Assembly (NCBI GenBank): GCA_035363115.1 | Contig: DAOSEM010000002.1 | Span: 248,001 to 312,000 of the forward strand | Source: Syntrophales bacterium | GTDB lineage: Bacteria; Desulfobacterota; Syntrophia; Syntrophales; PHBD01 | Reading direction: 5' to 3' | DNA: 64,000 nt | Shown here: positions 43,397-52,245 of the stretch, piece by piece | How the letters are laid out: each line of letters opens with the position of its first letter | Numbering within the stretch: the stretch's first letter is position 1 | Made by a program: the position numbers and the translations under genes | Notes under the pieces: generated by a model | What the model was told of the DNA's origin: nothing | Database searches by the model: none | What the model saw: the letters and a program-made list of their open reading frames with translations, nothing else

Positions 43397-45498
43397 GGAT
43401 CGATGGGGTACCACTCCAGACCGCGGCGATGTTTCTTCTCCTGGTTCTGCTTTGGCTTGTCCCTTCCAGGCTGCTTGGTGCGGACGCTCCCTTCACGGGG
43501 GCTGCGAACTGGGGCGGCACGGGATTGATGGCGATTCCGACGGCCCGGCTTATGAAAGAAGGAGCTTTCCGGGTCGGTGCCTCCCAGGTCCATCCATACC
43601 GATATTACTACGGCACGATAAGCCCTTTCAGGGGTCTTGAAATCGACGGGCGGATTACGGAGGTAATCGGGGTCCGGGGATTTGCCGACAGTCCGGAATA
43701 CGGAAACTACAAGGACAAGGCCCTGGACGTCAAATACCGGCTTCTGCCGGAGACGAAGTACCTTCCGGCCCTTGCCGTCGGTCTGATGGATCCCCATGGG
43801 ACCAGGCTCTTCAGTTCCCAGTATGTCGTTGCCAGCAAGCAAATTTATCCATTCGATTTCACATTCGGTTTCGCCAACGGGCGGTATGGAGGACAGGAAC
43901 TGGCCGATGTCGGGTCCGGCGATTCCGTCAAGGCCGAAATCTTCACCGATCCCGTAGGGTGGTGGAGCGATGCCAACTGCTTCTGGGGTGTCGAGTTTTC
44001 CCCCGTTGACTGGCTTTCTTTCATGGTTGAGTACGATCCGACGCCCTATCACAATCACCGGCGCGATCCCGCGAATTCCATCTATTTCCGTGAGCCCGTG
44101 CCTTCAAAATTCAACTATGGCTTGCGGATCCGGCCCCGGGACTGGCTGGAGACGGTTGTTAGCTTCCAGCGGGGAGACACGGTCGGGGTGAACCTGAATG
44201 TTACATTTGACCTCGGGCGTCCCCTGCTTCCCATTGCCGATCCTCCCTTGCAGGAAAGCATGGAGATGCGGTCGAGTCCGTTCGTGGAACGGCTAATGGA
44301 AGCCCTTTCCCGGTCCGGTTTCACAGACATCGGGGTTCTGGTGGCCGGGGGAGATCTGTGGGTGCAGGCGGCCAACGGAAGGTACTTCCATGACATGAAG
44401 GCCCTGGGGGTGGTTCTGCGGGTTGTGGATCGAACGGCACCACCGGAAATTCAGGGGGTGCACATCCTTCTGACACAGCAGGGCATTCCGATGAGGTCCT
44501 TCTCGACAACCCGCGAGGATATCCGGCTGTATGTCACGAGACAGTTGAACCTCGATGAGTTCATGCAGGTCTCCGAGCTGCGGGCGGATGTTGGGGAACC
44601 GCTGAAGACAAAGAAGAGGCACAGGAAAATCTTCGATTACGGGCTGAAACCCGATTTTAGAACGTACCTGAATGATCCCTCGGGTTTCTTCCAGTACCGC
44701 TTCGGCCTGAGCGGGTGGGGAAGCCTCTCGCTCTGGCCGGGGGGCTCCGTGCTGGTCGCGGCGGAAACCTTTCCCCTCAACAACATCTCTTCTCCCGTCA
44801 CGCCCTCGTCCAATGCCGTCCGGACGGACCTGGTGGACTACATTGGAGAAAAAGTCAGCCTCAGCGGCCTGCTGGTCAATCAGATCTGGAAGGGCGGGAA
44901 CGAGACCTACGGCCAACTCTCCGTCGGGCTCCTGGAGATCCAGTATGCCGGGATCGATGCAGAGATCGCCATGCCCCTCTTCGGAGGGCGGATGCTCGTC
45001 GGGGCGGGCGGGAGTGCGGTCAGAAAACGGGATCCGAAGAATCCCTTCCGGTTCAAGGAAAACGATTACAAGGATTGTTACACGACGGGTTTTTTCAATG
45101 CCCGTCTGAACCTGCCGGAGATGGATGCATGGATCGACGTAAAGGCCGGACGGTTCCTTGCGGGGGACAACGGCATGCGGTTGACCGTTTCGAAGAGTTT
45201 CCACGGCGTGGTCCTTTCCGCCTGGTACAGCGTTTCCGACACGTCCGTCTTCACGGACGATTACAACCGGGGCTACCACGACAAGGGAATTGCCGTTTCA
45301 ATTCCGTTGCGTCTGTTCCTTGGACGGGATTCGAGGTCCTCCTACAGCTTCGCGCTTTCTCCCTGGACAAGGGATGTGGCGCAGGACATCGCGCATCCGG
45401 TGAGCCTCTTCGATTTTATCGGCCGCAGTGTGAACGCGTTCATGAACACAGATCGGCACATGATTCATGGGTGGACGGGACCGGTGGCTGCGCCATGA
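43393..45498 (+). CDS. YjbH-family outer-membrane exopolysaccharide protein
   Basis: A 701-residue exported protein with signal peptide (LLLVLLWLVPSRLLG) and the YjbH signature: GGTGLMAIPTARLMKEGAFRVG, then alternating beta strands (LPALAVGLMD, YVVASKQI, FDFTFGFANGRYGG) of a lipid-facing barrel. The middle holds an alpha/beta segment (about residues 280-420), and more barrel strands follow to the end. YjbH-type proteins are outer-membrane components of exopolysaccharide systems, often with Wza-like partners. The start is a GTG at 43393 with a weak ribosome site. Confidence 0.87.
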   Translation: MRIDGVPLQTAAMFLLLVLLWLVPSRLLGADAPFTGAANWGGTGLMAIPTARLMKEGAFRVGASQVHPYRYYYGTISPFRGLEIDGRITEVIGVRGFADSPEYGNYKDKALDVKYRLLPETKYLPALAVGLMDPHGTRLFSSQYVVASKQIYPFDFTFGFANGRYGGQELADVGSGDSVKAEIFTDPVGWWSDANCFWGVEFSPVDWLSFMVEYDPTPYHNHRRDPANSIYFREPVPSKFNYGLRIRPRDWLETVVSFQRGDTVGVNLNVTFDLGRPLLPIADPPLQESMEMRSSPFVERLMEALSRSGFTDIGVLVAGGDLWVQAANGRYFHDMKALGVVLRVVDRTAPPEIQGVHILLTQQGIPMRSFSTTREDIRLYVTRQLNLDEFMQVSELRADVGEPLKTKKRHRKIFDYGLKPDFRTYLNDPSGFFQYRFGLSGWGSLSLWPGGSVLVAAETFPLNNISSPVTPSSNAVRTDLVDYIGEKVSLSGLLVNQIWKGGNETYGQLSVGLLEIQYAGIDAEIAMPLFGGRMLVGAGGSAVRKRDPKNPFRFKENDYKDCYTTGFFNARLNLPEMDAWIDVKAGRFLAGDNGMRLTVSKSFHGVVLSAWYSVSDTSVFTDDYNRGYHDKGIAVSIPLRLFLGRDSRSSYSFALSPWTRDVAQDIAHPVSLFDFIGRSVNAFMNTDRHMIHGWTGPVAAP

Positions 45499-45534
45499 AG
45501 GATCCCGGTGTTGGAAGGTGAAGGAGCAATGCAG

Positions 45535-46566
45535 ATGGGTGAGGAAGACACAAAAAAAGAGGAGTTCGGGCATTTGGCGGATGGTGTTCCCGGGGACGAG
45601 GCCATGGTTCAGTTGATGGACTTCTGGCTGATCGTCAGGCGTCGGAAGCGTTTCATCAGCCGGTTTGTCCTGACGGTCCTGATATTGACCGCCATGTCCA
45701 CACTGCTGATGAAGGATGTATACCAGGCGACGGCCGTCATCTCTCCCATTGCCGGGAAGGACACCGGCGGGACATTATCGGCGCTGGCACAGCAGATCGG
45801 CGGCCTCACCGGCGCATCACTCCTGGGTGCCCCGGCCAGCGCCAATGACATCATGAATTTCCTGAATTCGAACATCCTGCGGGAAAAGGTGATCGAGAGA
45901 AATAACCTGCTGCCCGTGCTGTTTCCGGACGAATGGGACTGGAAACAGAACCGCTGGAAAAAAGGATGGCTCGACGGCATCAGCCTGAACCCGCTCGTGT
46001 ATGTCGAAAGAGCCGCCCGCATGCTGCAGCCGGGACCGGTGTCGCAAAAGCAGGAAAAAAGTGACGGAGTTCCCGACATGTGGGACGGCCTCCGAAAGCT
46101 CGACGACATGGTGACCGTGAAGAACAATCTCGATGAGAATTCCATCACCATTGCCGTCACCGGCCCAAATCCCGATATGGCCGCACGAATCGTGGAGCAT
46201 TTCCTGACCGCCCTGAACGACCACATGAGCAGCGAAGCGCGGCGGGTCGTCCTGGTGAACCGCAAGTATCTCGAGGAGCAGCTCGACAAGACGGCCGATC
46301 CGTTCATCCGGCAGAACATCTACAACATGATCGCCCAGCAGATCGAGCGATCCATGACGGTCGAGGCGAAAGAGAACTTCGCCTTCAAGGTCATCGATCC
46401 GCCCAGGGCGCCCGACCGGAAGTTCAAGCCACAACGGATGCAGATCGTGTTGGTGAGCCTGTTTCTCTCCCTGTTCATGGCCATTGCCGTCGTGTTCGTC
46501 CTGGAAAATCTGGAAGGATGGAAAAATTTTCTGAAGGAGCGAGAGAATGAAAAGCCGTTTCCTTGA
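45535..46566 (+). CDS. Wzz-type polysaccharide co-polymerase
   Basis: A 343-residue inner-membrane protein of the PCP/Wzz family that sets chain length or couples synthesis to export. It has a first TM helix (FISRFVLTVLILTAMSTLLM), the periplasmic start YQATAVISPIAGKD, a long helical periplasmic part and a second TM helix near the C-terminus (IVLVSLFLSLFMAIAVVFVLE) after the Pro-rich IDPPRAPDRKFKPQR. No tyrosine-kinase domain is fused. AAGGAG is 8 bases before the ATG at 45535; an ATG at 45529 is also in frame. Confidence 0.9.
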   Translation: MGEEDTKKEEFGHLADGVPGDEAMVQLMDFWLIVRRRKRFISRFVLTVLILTAMSTLLMKDVYQATAVISPIAGKDTGGTLSALAQQIGGLTGASLLGAPASANDIMNFLNSNILREKVIERNNLLPVLFPDEWDWKQNRWKKGWLDGISLNPLVYVERAARMLQPGPVSQKQEKSDGVPDMWDGLRKLDDMVTVKNNLDENSITIAVTGPNPDMAARIVEHFLTALNDHMSSEARRVVLVNRKYLEEQLDKTADPFIRQNIYNMIAQQIERSMTVEAKENFAFKVIDPPRAPDRKFKPQRMQIVLVSLFLSLFMAIAVVFVLENLEGWKNFLKERENEKPFP

Positions 46567-49500
46567 ATCCATGATCCTGACGGGCGTGCTCTTCCTGCTT
46601 ACAGCCGGATCCGGTTGGGCGCAGGACCCGCCGCTCGACACCGCCATCCGGTTGAGGGATCCTGTGCCGCCGCAGACCCTGTCCCTTAAAAGCCGTGTTC
46701 CAGCCGAAGGCGCTGCGTCGGGCGGCCTCAATGGTTCCGCCGACGGGTTTCGGAACGGGTCCCTGAACACCGGGCCGTCCCAGGACCCGTCGCTGGATGC
46801 CGTCTGCCGGCAGAAGAACCTGTCGCCGCAGCAATGCCAGGCATTGAAGAATCATCTTTCCGGGTTCGGGAACGGAATGAAGTCTGATGCGGACGGGAAC
46901 GGGAAGGCGCCGAGGCAACAGAGCCCGCGAAGTCCAGGATATTCTACGCTTCCGGAAAGGAAGAGCCTATTCGAGCGGTCGCGGCCGATGGGGAGGTTCC
47001 AGGACGTGTCGGTGGACCTGAAACCCTTCGGGTATGACTTTTTCCGGGAGGCTGCCGTCAACGTGACGGCGGACCGCAGGGACATCCCCGTTCCGATGAA
47101 TTACATGGTCGGTCCCGGAGACGAGGTGAAGATTCTCCTGTGGGGCCGCGTAAACGGCCAGCACGACCTGGTGGTCGATCGGGACGGTAAAATCGTGCTG
47201 CCCCAGATCGGTCCGATTTACGTGGCCGGCCTGACCTTCGAGGAAATGTCCAAGAAGGTTATCTCTCAGGCCCACCAGATCGTCGGGGCCAGTGTCGACA
47301 TCTCCATGGGATCGCTGAAGACGATCCCCGTGTTCGTCCTGGGTGACGTGTGCAGGCCCGGCACTTATACGGTCGGTTCCCTGGCGACGGTTACCGATGC
47401 CCTCCTGATGGCCGGCGGCCCGACGGACATCGGGTCGATGCGGAGAATCCAGGTCCGCCGGAAGGGCAGAATCGCCGGATCGTTCGACCTTTACGACCTT
47501 TTTCTGAAAGGAGACCGGTCCGGCGACATGACCCTTCATCGGGACGATGTGGTGTTCGTGCCCGTAGTGGGTCCGATCGTCGGCGTGGCCGGCAATGTGC
47601 GCCGTCCGGCGATTTACGAGCTGAAGGGCGACGCGGAGCTGGAACACGTCTTTGCCCTGGCGGGGGGGATCATTCCGTCCGCCTATCTGCAGCAGATCCA
47701 GGTGTCGAGGGTGCAGAACAACGAGCGGCAGGTCATCGTCGACCTGAACAACCGGGAACTCGGGAAATCCACGGGCTTCCACATGCAGGATGCGGATCTG
47801 GTCAGGGTCTTCTCCGTTGTCGACATCGACCGGAACGCCGTCCACCTGGCGGGAAACGTGCGCCGGCCCGGCAAGTTCGAATACAAGCCCGGGATGCGGG
47901 TGCGGGACCTCATTGGGGGCATGGACAACCTGCTGGATGAAACGAGCCTTGACTACGCACTGATCAAGAGGGTCAGGCTGCCCGAACGGAGCGCGATGCT
48001 GGTCCCTTTCAGCCTGCGCCGTCTGTTCATGGAGAAGGATGCGGCCGCCGACATCGAGCTGAAACCCGAGGACCAGGTGTTCGTTTTTTCCCGCTGGCTC
48101 TTCCAGGACAGGCCGTTTGCCATGATCGAGGGAGAAGTCCGGGGAGAATGCCTGGAAATGACCGAGCTCTCCGCCGATGGCCTGGAACGTTCCCCCCAGG
48201 CAAGGCCGGAGCCTGTAGACAGGAAGAAGAGCCGGTCGGTTCAGGCTGCGGGGCTTCGGAAAATGGGAGAGGATCTGGAACGCGACCATCAAAGGATGCT
48301 GGCGGAGCGCGTGCTCCTGATCTCCGGGCGCCTGAACAGGGAGAGCCGGTATGATCCGAAGGAAGATCTCCGGGAGGTGGCGGCGGAGATGAGAAAATTG
48401 AATCTATCCGTGTACCTGGAAAAGATGGGGGAGCTGGAGAAAGGATTCTCCGCTGCCTGCCGGTTCCTGGTCACGGATAACCTGCGCGTCCGGGATGCCA
48501 TCCTCGGTGCGGGCGGACTGACGCCCGACGCGGACCTGGAGACGGGGGAGATCGTCCGCTTCGGGAATGACCGGGAGTATGAGACCCTCTATTTTCATGT
48601 CGAAAAGGCCATGACCGGAGACCCGGGGGAAAATCATGCCGTTTTGCCGAAGGACCGCATCATCGTGCATTCCATCTGGGAAAAGATGCCGCGTCAGTAC
48701 GTTTACGTGGAAGGGGAAGTGGGCCGGCCCGGAATCCATGTCTACACGAAAGGCATGAAAGTCAGCGACCTTGTCTTCAAGGGCGGCGGCCTGCTGGAGT
48801 CGGCTTATCGGGAAGAGGCGGAGCTCTCGTCGCAGACGGTGGAAGCAGGAAAGAAAGGGGTGCTTGAGCACAAAAAGATCCGCTTGCGGGACATCCTTGA
48901 AGGAAAGCCGGGAGCCGATGTGGAGCTGAATCCCTTCGACCGGCTTCTGGTCCGGAGAATCAGCAACTGGCGTACGGAACAGTTTGCCTCCGTCTCGGGG
49001 GAGATTCTCTTCGAGGGGAAGTATGCCGTTCGGAAAGGCGAGCGCCTGTCGTCGCTGATCGAGCGGGCCGGAGGATACACGGACAAGGCCTACCTGCGGG
49101 GCGCTGTTTTCAGGAGGGATAGCGTGCGGTCGCTGCAGCAGAGCAGCCTGGAGGACATGGCCCGGAGGATGGAAAAGGAGATTCTCACCGATGGCGCGAC
49201 CGGCATTTCCTCTTCCCTCTCCTCCGAGGACGCGGAGTCCAGAAAGATCGAGCTGGAACAGAAAAGGAAGCTGGTCGATGCCATGCGCCTGCTGAAGGCG
49301 ACCGGCCGCATGACGATCCACCTCGGACACCTGCGGGTCCTCAAGGGCGGTCCGTATGACATCGAGCTGGAAAACGGCGACAGCCTGTACATTCCGGCGC
49401 GGCCGAGCGTGGTGAACGTGGCGGGTGCCGTGATGAGCCCGACGAGCCATCTTTTTATGGACCGCCTGGATTACGGCGATTATATCCGGCTCTCCGGAGG

Positions 49501-49774
49501 GTACAGCCGGTACGCCGACGAGAATAGCGTCTTCATTCTCAAGGTCGATGGAAGCGCCGTCAGGGCGGGCGATCGATATCTGAGGTGGAGCGACGGCAGG
49601 GAGCGATGGGAGATGGCACCGTTTGCACATCGTGACGACACCATGGAACCGGGAGACGTGGTGGTTGTTCCGGAAAAGCTGGAACGAATCGCCTGGCTCA
49701 GGGAGATCCGCGACATCGCCCAGATCCTCATGAACATCGCGGCCACGACGGGGATCATCATCAAGGTGTTTTGA
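46547..49774 (+). CDS. Large SLBB-domain polysaccharide export protein (Wza-like)
   Basis: A 1075-residue secreted protein with signal peptide (LTGVLFLLTAGSGWAQ). A Gln/Pro/Gly-rich linker precedes the polysaccharide-export domain (NYMVGPGDEVKILLWGR...LPQIGPIYVAG), followed by about seven SLBB-type units: VLGDVCRPGTY, VAGNVRRPAIY, LAGNVRRPGKF, a unit split by a helical insertion (about residues 540-645), VEGEVGRPGIH, VSGEILFEGKY and VAGAVMSPTSH. Ordinary Wza has one export domain and two or three SLBB units in about 380 residues. It overlaps the Wzz gene by 20 bases. It likely forms or extends the outer-membrane export channel. Confidence 0.92.
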   Translation: MKSRFLESMILTGVLFLLTAGSGWAQDPPLDTAIRLRDPVPPQTLSLKSRVPAEGAASGGLNGSADGFRNGSLNTGPSQDPSLDAVCRQKNLSPQQCQALKNHLSGFGNGMKSDADGNGKAPRQQSPRSPGYSTLPERKSLFERSRPMGRFQDVSVDLKPFGYDFFREAAVNVTADRRDIPVPMNYMVGPGDEVKILLWGRVNGQHDLVVDRDGKIVLPQIGPIYVAGLTFEEMSKKVISQAHQIVGASVDISMGSLKTIPVFVLGDVCRPGTYTVGSLATVTDALLMAGGPTDIGSMRRIQVRRKGRIAGSFDLYDLFLKGDRSGDMTLHRDDVVFVPVVGPIVGVAGNVRRPAIYELKGDAELEHVFALAGGIIPSAYLQQIQVSRVQNNERQVIVDLNNRELGKSTGFHMQDADLVRVFSVVDIDRNAVHLAGNVRRPGKFEYKPGMRVRDLIGGMDNLLDETSLDYALIKRVRLPERSAMLVPFSLRRLFMEKDAAADIELKPEDQVFVFSRWLFQDRPFAMIEGEVRGECLEMTELSADGLERSPQARPEPVDRKKSRSVQAAGLRKMGEDLERDHQRMLAERVLLISGRLNRESRYDPKEDLREVAAEMRKLNLSVYLEKMGELEKGFSAACRFLVTDNLRVRDAILGAGGLTPDADLETGEIVRFGNDREYETLYFHVEKAMTGDPGENHAVLPKDRIIVHSIWEKMPRQYVYVEGEVGRPGIHVYTKGMKVSDLVFKGGGLLESAYREEAELSSQTVEAGKKGVLEHKKIRLRDILEGKPGADVELNPFDRLLVRRISNWRTEQFASVSGEILFEGKYAVRKGERLSSLIERAGGYTDKAYLRGAVFRRDSVRSLQQSSLEDMARRMEKEILTDGATGISSSLSSEDAESRKIELEQKRKLVDAMRLLKATGRMTIHLGHLRVLKGGPYDIELENGDSLYIPARPSVVNVAGAVMSPTSHLFMDRLDYGDYIRLSGGYSRYADENSVFILKVDGSAVRAGDRYLRWSDGRERWEMAPFAHRDDTMEPGDVVVVPEKLERIAWLREIRDIAQILMNIAATTGIIIKVF

Positions 49775-49833
49775 CGGGAACGAGCAGGGCGGATAAGGAC
49801 GCGCCCATATTACAACAAGCCAAGGAGGAATGT

Positions 49834-50610
49834 ATGAAGCAGGTCTGGATTCGCTGCCTGGTCGTCATGGCCGTCCTGATGCAGTCTGTCGCTCCCGCGT
49901 CCGCGTTCGATGCCGCACGAGCGGGTCGGCTCGTTCTTGTCAACGGCGATGCCGAATTGATACGGGCGGGGACAAAGTTCAGACCGGATGTGCAAACCGG
50001 TTTGCAGGAGGGGGACATCATCCGGACGGGAAAGGATGGCCTGGTCAAGGGGATATTGGAAGATGAAACCGTGGTCACCATCGACCGGAACAGCCGTGTC
50101 GTCATGAAGAAATTCGTTCTCCGGGGGGGAATCCGGTCGGCGAAGATTTATGTCGAATCCGGTAAAATCACAGCCGATGTGAAGCGCTTCATGGGGGGTG
50201 GGAACACCTTCAACCTGGAGAGCCCGACCGCCGTTGCGGGGTTGACCGGGACGGTGATCGAATTTGCGGTTGTGATCGGTGCCGGAGGAGTGCCGACGAC
50301 CACCGTGACCTGTCTGTCCGGGACTGCCGTGGTCATTACGGCAGCGGGATCCGTAACACTGGCGGCCGGACAGACGGCCGTGGCGGTTGCCTCCGCCGCT
50401 CCTGCGGTTACCACGGCGACTGACGCGGTCGCCGCGGCGGGAGCGGCCGGAGGAACGGCGGCAGCCGCGTCCATCGGCGCGGGAACCATTGCGGTCGGCG
50501 CGCTGGTTGCCGCTGCCGTGGCGGCTGCGGCGGTCCTGGTGTCCGGTGGAGGCGGCGGAGGCGGCGGTGCTGTTTCTGCGCCGACACATGCAACAACATC
50601 GCATCATTGA
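49834..50610 (+). CDS. FecR-domain secreted protein with Ala/Gly-rich tail
   Basis: A 258-residue exported protein with signal peptide (VVMAVLMQSVAPASA). The FecR-type domain runs from LVLVNGDAELIRAG through LQEGDIIRTGKDGLVKGILEDETVVTI and FNLESPTAVAGLTGTVIEF. The C-terminal part is extremely Ala/Val-rich and could span a membrane (about 225-245). It is followed by a run of eight Gly and a short tail ending TTSHH. AAGGAGG precedes the ATG at 49834. There is no ECF sigma factor or TonB receptor nearby, so a structural or scaffold role in glycan export is more likely than classical FecR signalling. Confidence 0.82.
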   Translation: MKQVWIRCLVVMAVLMQSVAPASAFDAARAGRLVLVNGDAELIRAGTKFRPDVQTGLQEGDIIRTGKDGLVKGILEDETVVTIDRNSRVVMKKFVLRGGIRSAKIYVESGKITADVKRFMGGGNTFNLESPTAVAGLTGTVIEFAVVIGAGGVPTTTVTCLSGTAVVITAAGSVTLAAGQTAVAVASAAPAVTTATDAVAAAGAAGGTAAAASIGAGTIAVGALVAAAVAAAAVLVSGGGGGGGGAVSAPTHATTSHH

Positions 50611-50736
50611 GACGGGACTGGAAATCCCTATCCAGGAAGGCCGTTTCCGATCCCCCATGTTTCTCCTCAGCTTCCGGAATAAGACGATATGGGAATGATA
50701 ACGACCGGATGAATAGTGACCGAAATGGAGAGAGCG

Positions 50737-51267
50737 ATGGGATTTGAGAACAAGACGGGAGGCTTCATGCTCCTCTTCCTGATGGCCTGCATCGTTCTGG
50801 ATTTGATTTCATGCGGTATTGCACAGAAGAGGGTCATGATAACGGATGAGGAGCAATCCATCTTATCGGCGGCCGAGAAAACCTTCCTCTGCATGAGCGA
50901 AAAACGGTACGGAGAACTATGGGAAAGCATCAGCAGGAGATCAAAAGAAGCCGTTGTCAGGGATGTGCTCGATGCCTGCGATGTAATGCACATCCGGTGT
51001 GACGGGACGAAGCTTCGTATGAGTTTCGCGAATGAAGGGCCTGATGCGGTGATTTACTGGGAAAATTTCCTGGCCGCGTTCGACCCGAACTCCGTGATCA
51101 GGGAGAGCCGGTGGATGATGGGCAAGGCAGGCGCCGAAAAGGCGGAAATCATCGTCTTTCACAGAGACTCGGACAGGGAGGCCGTCCTGAAGGTTGTGAA
51201 GGAGGACGGTGTCTGGAAAATGGGACTGGAAGAGAGTTTTGGCGTCAGGAAACGGATGCTTTGGTAG
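50737..51267 (+). CDS. Predicted lipoprotein, unknown function
   Basis: A 176-residue protein with an N-terminal hydrophobic stretch (FMLLFLMACIVLDL) ending in LISCG, a lipobox-like sequence that would place the lipidated Cys around residue 28. The rest is soluble and alpha/beta, with ILSAAEKTFLCMSEKRYGELWESIS and a C-terminal VVKEDGVWKMGLEE that resembles small NTF2-like accessory domains. The start at 50737 follows GGAGAGAG; ATG 50725 and GTG 50716 are in frame too. The context suggests an accessory part of the export machinery. Confidence 0.7.
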   Translation: MGFENKTGGFMLLFLMACIVLDLISCGIAQKRVMITDEEQSILSAAEKTFLCMSEKRYGELWESISRRSKEAVVRDVLDACDVMHIRCDGTKLRMSFANEGPDAVIYWENFLAAFDPNSVIRESRWMMGKAGAEKAEIIVFHRDSDREAVLKVVKEDGVWKMGLEESFGVRKRMLW

Positions 51268-51370
51268 AAACGGGACAACAGGGCGCAGCTTTGTAATTCC
51301 GAGGAGCGCGACAGGATGGAAAAGGACCGGCAGATATGCTATGGCTGGGAGCACCGCAAAGGAGGTTGCC

Positions 51371-52168
51371 ATGATCAGAAAGATTCTTGCCATCTTGTCG
51401 TTCCTGCTGGTCGTTCCCGCGTTTATCGCCGTGGACGGAGTTCTCGCAGCCCCGGCAAAGTGGGGCACCATCATGTACGTTCATGAGAAGACGAACATCC
51501 GGGCCAAGCGAACAATCAATTCGGGTCTCAAAGGGCAGCTTCAGGCCGGTCAGGCGGTGCGGGCGGACTTCCCGGAGGACGACTGGTACGCCGTGTTCAA
51601 GCCGTCCGAGACGAGGCGCTCCGAGCGGTACGCTCTGGGCTACGTATACGCCCCGCGACTCTTCCCGGGTAAGGAGGGCGAGACTGTCTCCGCAGCGGGC
51701 ACGAAGCCGAAAACCGGCGGCGATGCGGTGAGTGTTGAGGTGAAGTCCATCCGGTTCAAGGTCACAGCGGACGGAAAGGAATCGGTCCTGGTGGAGTTCA
51801 ACCGTTTCTACATGCCGGCGATTTATTATGTCGAGGGGAAGGAGCCGAAGATCATTCTGGACATCACCAACACGACATCCATCCGGAAGGAATGGCTGGA
51901 AATGAAAGTGCAGGGCCAGATGATCCGGCGCGTCCGGGCGACATCCATTCCTGCCGGCAGTATCCTGCGGCTTGCCCTGGATATGGATCCCGCGAAAAAC
52001 TACAATGCAAACCCCATTTTGTACCGGAGCGACAACACCTACGCGGTTGAGGTGAGTGAGGTCGCCGCCGCTCCGCCGTCCGGAACGGCTCCGGCGGCCG
52101 GTGCACCGGCCCCGAAGGCTTCCAGGGAGGCGACGCCGGCGTCGGCGGCTTCAACCGGTGGGAGATAA
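51371..52168 (+). CDS. SH3b + AMIN-domain secreted protein
   Basis: A 265-residue exported protein. After a signal peptide (ILSFLLVVPAFIAVDGVLA) comes an SH3b-like domain (VHEKTNIRAKRTINSGLKGQL...DDWYAVF). An AMIN-like domain follows (VSVEVKSIRFKVTADGKESVLVEFNRF...PKIILDITNT...RVRATSIPAGSILRLALDM). A low-complexity Ala/Pro tail ends the protein. AMIN domains bind peptidoglycan or localise envelope machinery. AAAGGAGG precedes the ATG at 51371. It is the last gene of the export operon before a strong terminator. Confidence 0.85.
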   Translation: MIRKILAILSFLLVVPAFIAVDGVLAAPAKWGTIMYVHEKTNIRAKRTINSGLKGQLQAGQAVRADFPEDDWYAVFKPSETRRSERYALGYVYAPRLFPGKEGETVSAAGTKPKTGGDAVSVEVKSIRFKVTADGKESVLVEFNRFYMPAIYYVEGKEPKIILDITNTTSIRKEWLEMKVQGQMIRRVRATSIPAGSILRLALDMDPAKNYNANPILYRSDNTYAVEVSEVAAAPPSGTAPAAGAPAPKASREATPASAASTGGR

Positions 52169-52196
52169 CAGTACAGAGAATCGGTGACCGGACGAT

Positions 52197-52228
52197 AAAG
52201 GCAGGCCCGCGGGCCTGCCTTTATTTTG
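52197..52228. terminator. Strong bidirectional intrinsic terminator
   Basis: AAAGGCAGGCCCG and CGGGCCTGCCTTT form a perfect 13-bp palindrome (52197-52222) followed by ATTTT on the plus strand and TTTAT on the minus strand. It sits between the converging export operon and recJ. Confidence 0.92.
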
Positions 52229-52245
52229 TGCTGCGGGAGTGGATG

